A stretch of DNA of 5,789 nucleotides from an archaeon (lineage in GTDB: Archaea; Micrarchaeota; Micrarchaeia; Norongarragalinales; SBBD01), in the NCBI GenBank assembly GCA_005239845.1, contig SBBD01000008.1, positions 1 through 5,789 on the forward strand. Reading direction: 5' to 3'. Each line of letters starts with the position of its first letter. Position 1 is the first letter of the stretch. The notes beneath the pieces are model-generated. The model saw only the letters and a program-made list of their open reading frames with translations. It searched no databases and was not told the origin of the DNA. The position numbers and the translations under genes were made by a program. This document shows, in pieces, positions 1 through 4,345 of the stretch.

Positions 1-2
1 CC

Positions 3-1016
3 CTGCTTCTTCCTGGAGAGGAACGCGTCATCAACTTCGGTGTCGTGGTTCCGGACTACGCGCTGGCAGGGGACTATTTGCTGAAGATGGAAGTACGGGG
101 CAGCAATCCCACTATTGAGTACATGGTGCTGCGCGTCAAGAGCTATCCTCACAACTATCCGCACCCCGTCGTGTTGAGGCAAGTCCGTCTCGACCGCCTC
201 TTGCAGGAAACCACGGTGGCCTTGAACTTCCGCAACTTGGGCTCCAAGCCCATTCCCTTCTTCCGCGCCGAAGAACGCATTCCCGACGAGTTCAACGTGC
301 AGGCGGAAGACCTCACGTTTCTGGACAAGCAGGCTGAAATCGTGAGAAAGAAGCCGTTGACCATCGCCTGGGAATTCGTGAACCTGAACCCGAACGAGAT
401 CGCCTATGCCACGTACTCCATTCCCGTCGTGTTGAACTCGTACGCCGCCTACGTGTACTGGCAAGTGCAACAAGTGGCCGTCAGCCAGAAAAGCACGCGC
501 CTGCTCGAGTTCCTGGACGTGCAAGGCCTCTTCGCCCCCGAACTCTACGAAAACGAGGAAGGCGAAGTGGCCGTGGACGTCTTCTATGCCGGGCTCTTGC
601 CCTTGAACGTGCACGCCGTCCTCGAAGTGCCTCCCGGGTTCGACGTGAAGCCTCCCGAACTCGAGAGGCCCCTCGTGCCCAAGGGCGTCACGCGCTTCCG
701 CTTCCTCATCAAGCCTCCCTTGAAAAGCGCGGGCTCGCACTTGCTCGACTTCCGGCTCGTGACTGAAGAAGGGCTCTTGGCGAAGAGCACGCCCGTGCAA
801 GTGCGGACAAGAGAACAGGAAAGCCTCGGCAGCATCGCCGCCCGTTTTTCTCCACAGGTTGCGGCCATCCTGGGGGCCTCCATCGTGTTCGCGGCCGCCA
901 TGTACATCGTCTTCAAGCGGAGGAGGGACGAGGAACACGCAAGACGCCACTTCAAGGAAGACCGGGCCAGCTACTTGGACCAGCTCAAGCAGGCCATGCA
1001 AGAACGGTTTGAGTAG
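3..1016 (+). CDS. Membrane-anchored surface protein with beta-sandwich-like repeats, 5' end outside window
   Basis: The frame is open from the left edge, so the gene is 5'-truncated. The GTG at 45 is internal: upstream codons read LLLPGEERVINFGVV and run straight into VPDYALAGDYLL. About 337 residues are visible. The PGE...F.V.VPDYA..GDYLL pattern resembles the end of an NEW3/CARDB-like Ig-type domain. A second beta-rich segment follows (about 180-450), then a third (about 515-800) ending in a similar layout (VPPGFDV...LVPKGVTRFRFLIKPP). A single hydrophobic helix is encoded at about 858-914 (VAAILGASIVFAAAMYIVF). It is followed by KRRR and a charged tail of about 35 residues, implying an outside-facing body and a cytoplasmic C-terminus. 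No enzymatic motif is visible. The likely role is an envelope or S-layer-associated protein, but the family is not recognised. The MinD-family gene downstream has its own promoter, so functional linkage is only suggested by proximity. Confidence 0.85.
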   Translation: MLLPGEERVINFGVVVPDYALAGDYLLKMEVRGSNPTIEYMVLRVKSYPHNYPHPVVLRQVRLDRLLQETTVALNFRNLGSKPIPFFRAEERIPDEFNVQAEDLTFLDKQAEIVRKKPLTIAWEFVNLNPNEIAYATYSIPVVLNSYAAYVYWQVQQVAVSQKSTRLLEFLDVQGLFAPELYENEEGEVAVDVFYAGLLPLNVHAVLEVPPGFDVKPPELERPLVPKGVTRFRFLIKPPLKSAGSHLLDFRLVTEEGLLAKSTPVQVRTREQESLGSIAARFSPQVAAILGASIVFAAAMYIVFKRRRDEEHARRHFKEDRASYLDQLKQAMQERFE

Positions 1017-1032
1017 CTCCCTCTGAACCGAA

Positions 1033-1060
1033 TTTTTTTTTCTTCCCCTCTTCCTATTCC
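1033..1060 (+). terminator. Oligo-T terminator with pyrimidine-rich tail
   Basis: Sixteen bases after the TAG stop of the membrane-protein gene there is a run of nine T (1033-1041). A C/T-only tract containing TTCCTATTCC follows (1051-1060). Archaeal RNA polymerase terminates at oligo-T on the non-template strand without needing a hairpin, and this is the strongest such run in the window. No stem-loop precedes it. Confidence 0.6.
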
Positions 1061-1108
1061 TTACAGGCCTAACCAAATTTGCCCTTTGTCCCGCTCGCTT
1101 CTTTTCCA

Positions 1109-1123
1109 GGGACGACACGTCCC
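1109..1123. repeat. Perfect short inverted repeat upstream of the minD promoter
   Basis: GGGACG (1109-1114) and CGTCCC (1118-1123) are perfect inverted arms around the trinucleotide ACA. The structure lies about 30 bases upstream of the candidate TATA box of the MinD-family gene. It has no T-run behind it, so a terminator is less likely than a dyad-symmetric operator or a chance GC-rich stem. The symmetry is seen directly; function is inferred. Confidence 0.4.
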
Positions 1124-1149
1124 GCTTTCCTTGCGGATATCCAAACAAA

Positions 1150-1160
1150 ACCTTAAAAGG
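1150..1160 (+). promoter_or_regulatory. Candidate TATA box of the MinD-family gene
   Basis: CCTTAAAAGG lies about 35 bases before the ATG at 1190. An archaeal TATA box usually sits about 25 bases upstream of the start of transcription, which would begin around 1180 and give a leader of roughly 5-10 bases. No Shine-Dalgarno sequence is present before the ATG, consistent with an almost leaderless mRNA. Confidence 0.45.
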
Positions 1161-1189
1161 GGACGCCGGCTACTTTTTTCCGATTGGCT

Positions 1190-1978
1190 ATGCCTTCGGA
1201 GAGAAAAAACAAGATTTTAGGAGTCGTTTCGGGCAAGGGAGGCGTGGGAAAAAGCGTCATCGCCATCAACACGGCCATGCTTTTGAAACGGCAAGGCCGC
1301 AATTCGATCATCGTGGACTGCGACTTGAGCAACCCTTCCGCTGGCTTGCACTTGGGCCTCTCGTACGGCGCCATCGGCATCCAGGAAGTGCTGCAAGGAA
1401 AAGCCAAAGCGGCGGACGCCATCGTCGTGCAGCCCCAGAGCGGCTTGCGCGTGCTTCCCGCCAGCCTCAAGTACCACCCGGATGTGGGGCTCAAGAACCT
1501 GAAAAACATTTTGTGGGGCATGTCGGGGTACGATTATATCGTCGTGGATTCCCCTCCCGGCATCACGGACGACGTGGAATACATTTTAGATGCATGCGAC
1601 GAAGTCGTCGTGGTCACGACTCCCGACGTGCCAAGCGCCACGTCCGCCGCCAAAGTCATTTCGCTCTGCAAGGACAAGAAGACTCCGGTAAAGGGCGTCG
1701 TGGTCAACCGCATTTCCGGAGCCGCATTCGAGCTCACCAACCGCGAGATCGAGACCATGGCTGAAGTGCCCATCGTCGCCAACATCCCCGAAGATTCCCT
1801 CGTGCCGGAAAGCATTGCCGCGCGGACGCCCATCGTACTATACAAGTCTTCCTCCCCCGCTTCCAAGCGGCTGAAGGACTTCGTCAGCGTGCTCACGAGC
1901 GTCGGGGAGCCCATGCAGATCAGGGACACCGTCTTCCACCGCCTCAAGCGCTTCTTCCGCAAGCTTTTCCGCCGGTAA
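1190..1978 (+). CDS. minD: MinD/ParA-family P-loop ATPase (archaeal MinD-like)
   Basis: The product is 262 residues, a typical MinD length. Residues 15-22 form the deviant Walker A motif GKGGVGKS, with the signature lysine K16. Residues 42-46 (VDCDL) are the switch I/A' motif and 119-124 (VDSPPG) the Walker B/switch II motif. VVNR near residue 173 matches the family guanine/adenine-contacting strand. The last 15 residues (VFHRLKRFFRKLFRR) are a basic amphipathic helix resembling a MinD membrane-targeting sequence. The family forms ATP-dependent dimers that bind membrane or DNA and position cellular structures; in haloarchaea a MinD homologue positions archaella and chemosensory arrays. The partner here is unknown. 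A TTG two codons upstream (1184) is possible, but ATG 1190 fits the promoter distance and the family N-terminus better. The stop is tandem and in frame (TAA TAG). Assignment to the MinD/ParA superfamily is firm; the cellular role is not. Confidence 0.9.
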   Translation: MPSERKNKILGVVSGKGGVGKSVIAINTAMLLKRQGRNSIIVDCDLSNPSAGLHLGLSYGAIGIQEVLQGKAKAADAIVVQPQSGLRVLPASLKYHPDVGLKNLKNILWGMSGYDYIVVDSPPGITDDVEYILDACDEVVVVTTPDVPSATSAAKVISLCKDKKTPVKGVVVNRISGAAFELTNREIETMAEVPIVANIPEDSLVPESIAARTPIVLYKSSSPASKRLKDFVSVLTSVGEPMQIRDTVFHRLKRFFRKLFRR

Positions 1979-2006
1979 TAGCCGCTGCTCTCTCGTTCCT
2001 CCCGCA

Positions 2007-2030
2007 TTCCTATTCTCTTTTCTTCCTCCC
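2007..2030 (+). terminator. Pyrimidine-rich tract after the MinD-family gene
   Basis: Only C and T occur here apart from one A (TTCCTATTCTCTTTTCTTCC), 28 bases beyond the stop. The same TTCCTATTC core follows the first gene of the window. It is probably a U-rich archaeal termination region, but the longest T-run is only four bases, so the call is weak. Confidence 0.35.
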
Positions 2031-2043
2031 GTGTTCCAAAAGC

Positions 2044-2052
2044 GTTAAAAAC
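2044..2052 (+). promoter_or_regulatory. Candidate TATA box of the L15e gene
   Basis: GTTAAAAAC lies about 75 bases before the L15e ATG at 2122. Transcription would begin near 2073-2077, giving a leader of about 45 bases that contains the Shine-Dalgarno-like GGTGA. An ATG at 2077 lies almost exactly at the predicted transcript start and is in frame with L15e. Confidence 0.45.
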
Positions 2053-2111
2053 AAGCAGTTGCACGTTAACATCCACATGTTGGGTTCCCTTGCCTTGCAA
2101 GGGCCAGAAAC

Positions 2112-2116
2112 GGTGA
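2112..2116 (+). promoter_or_regulatory. Shine-Dalgarno site that decides the L15e start
   Basis: GGTGA is complementary to the anti-Shine-Dalgarno end of 16S rRNA and sits five bases before the ATG at 2122. This supports 2122 as the start over the upstream in-frame TTG 2059 and ATG 2077. It is the only well-spaced Shine-Dalgarno site seen among the genes of this window. Confidence 0.6.
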
Positions 2117-2121
2117 ACTTC

Positions 2122-2529
2122 ATGGGTGCCTTCAAGTATATTCAGGAGTCGTTCGAAAAAAGCTATAGGGAACGCTCCCCTTCCTTCAAGAAACGCATTT
2201 CTTCTTGGAAGAACTCCAGAACCGTCGAGCGCGTTGCCAACCCCACGAATCCTTTGCGTGCCCGCGCTTTGGGGTACAAGGCCAAGAAAGGCTATGTGGT
2301 CGTGCGCGTGAAGATGGCGAGAGGAAAACGCGCCCGCAGAAAACCCGACCAGGGAAGGAAGCCCGGCAAGACCGTCAAGTTCCGCGCCCTCGGCCGTTCC
2401 CTCTCCTACTACGCGGAAGAGAAGGCCGCCAGGCGCTACCCCAACCTGTGCGTCCTCAATTCCTATCTCGTGGGCGAGGACGGCGTCAACAAGTATTTTG
2501 AAGTGCTGATGAAAACGCCTCAAGCCTAA
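2122..2529 (+). CDS. rpl15e: Large-subunit ribosomal protein L15e (eL15)
   Basis: The 135-residue product starts MGAFKYIQESFEKSY, as L15e proteins do (M.aYKYi.e.w). It carries the hallmark ARALGYKAKKGYVVVRVK, a basic stretch (RGKRARRKPDQGRKPGK), then AEEKAARRYPNLCVLNSY and VGEDGVNKYFEV. These are family signatures shared by archaeal and eukaryotic eL15, which packs against 23S/28S rRNA in the large subunit. The N-terminal half is slightly shorter than in many homologues (about 145-195 residues) but all conserved blocks are present. The in-frame extension from ATG 2077 (MLGSLALQGPETVNF) has no counterpart in the family, and GGTGA precedes 2122, so 2122 was chosen. An RNase P p30-like gene follows after 58 bases, the order found in the archaeal exosome/proteasome superoperon. 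Confidence 0.95.
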   Translation: MGAFKYIQESFEKSYRERSPSFKKRISSWKNSRTVERVANPTNPLRARALGYKAKKGYVVVRVKMARGKRARRKPDQGRKPGKTVKFRALGRSLSYYAEEKAARRYPNLCVLNSYLVGEDGVNKYFEVLMKTPQA

Positions 2530-2539
2530 AGGGGCAAAA

Positions 2540-2548
2540 CATTAAAGT
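2540..2548 (+). promoter_or_regulatory. Weak candidate TATA box before the Rpp30-like gene
   Basis: CATTAAAGT lies in the 58-base gap between L15e and the next gene, about 45 bases before its ATG. It could drive a short-leader transcript starting near 2568. A pyrimidine tract follows (2551-2573, including TTTCTATTCTTTA) that could instead terminate L15e transcripts. The two genes may equally be cotranscribed. Confidence 0.3.
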
Positions 2549-2587
2549 GCCCGCCTTCCCTTTCTATTCTTTAGTGCTACGCTTACC

Positions 2588-3013
2588 ATGTCTTCCCCGC
2601 TTGTTTTTCTCAAAACGCGTTCCGACGTGCACCACCTGCGCGGAGGGGAACTCGTCGCCTCTGAAGACCCCGAGCTCTTGAAGGAATCTCTGAAACGCCA
2701 CCCGAAAGCCATTATTCCCACCTATACGCGCTCTTTTTACCGCCAAGAGGGCTTGGTAGAGCTTGCCAAGGAAGCCGGCGTGCCGTTTGAACTCCCCCTC
2801 CTTCCCATTTTACGCTCTTCCTCCACAAGACGCGCCCGCCTGCTCTACGAGTACCGTCGCTTCATCCGCTTCTGCGAAAAGAAGAAGGCAAAATATTGGC
2901 TCATCCTCATTCCTGAAAGCCCGTACGACGCCAAAAGCGCCCGAGAACTGGAATCCATTGCAACCGTGTTCTTCGGCTTGACGAAGGAACAGGCAAGGAA
3001 GCGCTTCGCATGA
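2588..3013 (+). CDS. rnp3: RNase P protein component 3 (Rpp30-like), N-terminally short
   Basis: The product has 141 residues, against roughly 210-240 for typical archaeal Rpp30, a non-catalytic TIM-barrel subunit of RNase P that helps the RNA mature tRNA 5' ends. The C-terminal two thirds match by pattern recognition: RGGEL near residue 18, LVELAKEAGVPFELPLLPIL at about 56-75, RRARLLYEYRRFIRFCEKKK at about 80-99, and the ending ARELESIATVFFGLTKEQAR, equivalent to the family's prdl..l...lGl...qa. Position directly after L15e strongly supports the call. Upstream in-frame codons contain no start before a TAA at 2543, so the short N-terminus is not a mis-called start. The missing part would hold the first strands of the barrel. 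The usual SSA-type loop after the central strand reads IPESP. Either the gene is a genuinely minimal version or it has lost its 5' part; no frameshifted remnant was seen in the 58-base gap. Confidence 0.75.
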   Translation: MSSPLVFLKTRSDVHHLRGGELVASEDPELLKESLKRHPKAIIPTYTRSFYRQEGLVELAKEAGVPFELPLLPILRSSSTRRARLLYEYRRFIRFCEKKKAKYWLILIPESPYDAKSARELESIATVFFGLTKEQARKRFA

Positions 3014-3082
3014 CCGGTTCAGGTAAACGCCGCTATTATCTTTTCTCGTTCTATCCAGCCCTATCCGCGTGCAGACCTGTCA

Positions 3083-3115
3083 TTATACCGTTTGGTTTTA
3101 AACCAAAAAGTATAA
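3083..3115. repeat. 33-bp quasi-palindromic direct repeat, upstream copy
   Basis: This copy is identical over all 33 bases to 4176-4208. It holds two 15-base arms (3084-3098 and 3100-3114) around one base, pairing at 13 of 15 positions: TATAC and TTTGGTTT pair with GTATA and AAACCAAA. Read in the rnp3 frame it encodes LYRLVLNQKV and stop, the same C-terminus as the ATPase that follows. Its right end supplies the ATPase TATA box. Confidence 0.95.
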
Positions 3116-3118
3116 AAA
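3110..3118 (+). promoter_or_regulatory. TATA box of the first ATPase gene
   Basis: GTATAAAAA overlaps the end of the upstream 33-bp repeat and is centred about 27 bases before ATG 3141, the ideal spacing for a leaderless archaeal transcript. GGGGG immediately before the ATG is too close to work as a Shine-Dalgarno site. A protein bound to the adjoining palindrome could control access of TBP, the TATA-binding protein. Confidence 0.6.
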
Positions 3119-3140
3119 TAAGTTCGACGTTGAAGGGGGT

Positions 3141-4208
3141 ATGAAAGAGGTGGAAAACCCGTTCGTCATTGGAAAAGTGGTCACCGGCGCTAAATTTGCC
3201 GACCGCAAGAAGGAAATGGCGTTCCTGAGGCGAGAGGTCAAGAATGGCCAGAATGTCATCGTGATCTCCCCTCGCCGGTATGGCAAGACCTCTCTGGTCG
3301 TCAACGCACTGGAAGGAGACGTAGACTATGTTTACGTGGACTGTTCGCTGGCGGAAAGCGAGGCAGGCCTTGTCGAACAGCTGCTGAACGGTTATGCGGG
3401 AAGGCAGCCGCTGGAAAAGCTGGCCCTCGAGGCAAAGAAGTTCTTGCAGGACGTCGAAATCTCGCTGGAAATCAAGCCCGTTCGCCTCAAAGTGCAACGA
3501 GTGGGCCAGTCCGGCTTAGAGGAAGCCGTCACGTATGTGTCCCGCAAGACCGTCGTGTTCGACGAGTTCCAAGACGTCCTGGCCATTTCGTCAACCCTTC
3601 CCAAGAAGCTGCGTTCCCTGCTGCAGCACAAGAAGAAGGCCTTCCTTTTTTTGGGCAGCAAGCGGCACATGATGGAAGGCCTTTTCGCCAGCCCCAACAG
3701 CCCCTTCTACAACTCGGGCGTTGTCCTGCATCTTGAAAAAATCCCTCGCGAGGAATTCGCCTCGTTTATTGTTCACTGGTTTAAACAGACGGGTGTTCCC
3801 TTGCAAGAAGGCGACGTTGGCTCCGTACTGTCTTTCTCCGAAGGACACCCTTACTATACTCAGTATGCGTGCCATTTTCTTTGGGAAAAGCGACGTCAAG
3901 GAAACCGTTCGCCTTTTCCTTCCATTTTGCGCGAGATCGTGGGAACGAACTCGGACTATTTCGAGCGCCTCTACTCGGCTCTGTCCCCCAACCAGAAAAA
4001 GGCGCTGGCCGTGGCCGCAACGGAGAAAAACGTCTTTTCGCGACACGCAATCGAAAAGTACGGTGTTCCCAGCACGCAACACTTGCAGAAGGCGCTGGAC
4101 GCCCTGCGTTCCAAGGAACTTTTGGACAAGAATGGGGGCTACTCCTACATTGATTTACTCTTCCAGCAATGGATTTTATACCGTTTGGTTTTAAACCAAA
4201 AAGTATAA
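3141..4208 (+). CDS. Archaeal P-loop ATPase of the PF01637 (ATPase_2) type
   Basis: The product has 355 residues. Its N-terminus ENPFVIGKVVTGAKFADRKK matches the family opening NPF..G..V....F..R..E, which supports ATG 3141. Walker A is SPRRYGKTS at 43-51, the typical PRRyGKTSL variant lacking the first glycine. Walker B is VVFDEFQD with D141-E142. FLFLGSKR around G172-S173 is the sensor-like strand. From about residue 275 (LSPNQKKALAVAATEKN...) a winged-helix-like segment runs to the end (FQQWIL). The family belongs to STAND-related ATPases, is expanded in many archaea, and has no agreed function. The last 10 codons and stop are the downstream 33-bp repeat. CTG leucine codons are more frequent than in neighbouring genes, suggesting separate ancestry. 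It is not an obvious partner of Rpp30 and appears to be transcribed from its own TATA box. Confidence 0.88.
   Translation: MKEVENPFVIGKVVTGAKFADRKKEMAFLRREVKNGQNVIVISPRRYGKTSLVVNALEGDVDYVYVDCSLAESEAGLVEQLLNGYAGRQPLEKLALEAKKFLQDVEISLEIKPVRLKVQRVGQSGLEEAVTYVSRKTVVFDEFQDVLAISSTLPKKLRSLLQHKKKAFLFLGSKRHMMEGLFASPNSPFYNSGVVLHLEKIPREEFASFIVHWFKQTGVPLQEGDVGSVLSFSEGHPYYTQYACHFLWEKRRQGNRSPFPSILREIVGTNSDYFERLYSALSPNQKKALAVAATEKNVFSRHAIEKYGVPSTQHLQKALDALRSKELLDKNGGYSYIDLLFQQWILYRLVLNQKV
4176..4208. repeat. 33-bp quasi-palindromic direct repeat, downstream copy (inside ATPase 3' end)
   Basis: This copy is identical to 3083-3115. Its first base is the first base of a leucine codon and its last base is the last base of the TAA stop, so it equals exactly 11 codons (LYRLVLNQKV and stop). 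Arms are 4177-4191 and 4193-4207. The flanking bases on both sides diverge immediately from those of the upstream copy. Confidence 0.95.
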
Positions 4209-4213
4209 TTTTT
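4209..4213 (+). terminator. Short oligo-T after the first ATPase gene
   Basis: Five T follow directly on the TAA stop. Together with the quasi-palindrome just upstream (4177-4207, an A/T-rich potential stem) this resembles a stem plus T-tract terminator. The stem overlaps the coding end, and T5 is short, so confidence is low. Confidence 0.3.
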
Positions 4214-4216
4214 ACC

Positions 4217-4233
4217 CGAAGTCCTTTCCCGCC
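4217..4233. repeat. Solitary copy of the CGAA-TCCTTTCCCGCC motif
   Basis: The 17 bases match 5695-5711 at 16 of 17 positions (CGAAG versus CGAAA, then TCCTTTCCCGCC). The motif therefore lies on both sides of the second ATPase gene. The first ten bases, CGAAGTCCTT, also match 5738-5747 exactly. It is part of the same repeat family as the array at the right edge. Confidence 0.6.
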
Positions 4234-4269
4234 AGTTCCTCCTGAGGATACTTAAACAAGTGCATTCTG

Positions 4270-4343
4270 ATGTACATAAAGTAAAGAAATAAGTACATTA
4301 CAATGTACATAAAGTTTAAAAACATGTACATTTCAACGTACAT
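4270..4343. repeat. 33-bp tandem operator-like array with five GTACAT cores
   Basis: GTACAT begins at 4272, 4293, 4305, 4326 and 4338, giving spacings of 21, 12, 21 and 12. Two full 33-bp units (4272-4304 and 4305-4337, 26 of 33 identical by hand) and a partial third make the array. Three sites are the full palindrome ATGTACAT (4270, 4303, 4324). Spacings near one and two helical turns put the sites on roughly one face of the DNA. The array covers the TATA box and reaches the start codon of the second ATPase gene, as expected for a repressor operator, probably multimeric or autoregulatory. The binding protein is not identified. Confidence 0.8.
4313..4321 (+). promoter_or_regulatory. TATA box of the second ATPase gene, inside the operator array
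   Basis: AGTTTAAAAA is centred about 27 bases before ATG 4346, so the mRNA is probably leaderless. It sits between the third and fourth GTACAT cores. A second A/T box (CTTAAACA, about 4251-4258) is a less well-placed alternative. Confidence 0.5.
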
Positions 4344-4345
4344 AT

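Larger units (their letters stand above)
3083..4208 (+). mobile_element. Possible ATPase cassette bounded by 33-bp direct repeats
   Basis: A single ATPase gene with its promoter lies between two perfect 33-bp direct repeats 1093 bp apart. It is placed where the L15e-Rpp30 superoperon would normally continue. Leucine codon use in the gene differs from its neighbours, with CTG at about 19 of 41 leucines against 3 of 22 in the MinD gene. No transposase, integrase or conventional terminal inverted repeats are visible. A tandem duplication that later lost most of one gene copy would leave the same pattern, so mobility is a hypothesis. Confidence 0.3.

Noticed and set aside
1076..1094. Possible further copy of the right-edge repeat (ATTTGCC...CCCGC) before minD
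   Set aside because: The match is short and gapped, and it lacks the TCGAA anchor.
2077..2121. In-frame ATG giving L15e a 15-residue extension
   Set aside because: It would fit a leaderless start, but L15e homologues begin at MGAFKY-like sequence and a well-spaced GGTGA precedes 2122.
1534..2523. Long open minus-strand frame across the MinD end and the L15e gene
   Set aside because: It lies opposite two strongly supported genes, spans the intergenic promoter, and its translation is Arg/Ser-rich without recognisable motifs. GC-rich third positions on the plus strand explain it.
3014..3082. In-frame continuation of rnp3 past its TGA into the upstream 33-bp repeat
   Set aside because: The 23 intervening codons show no similarity to the Rpp30 C-terminus or to the ATPase, and sharing of frame has a one-in-three chance.
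4270..4343. CRISPR array
   Set aside because: Units are contiguous 33-bp tandem copies without unique spacers, and the conserved cores sit at promoter positions.
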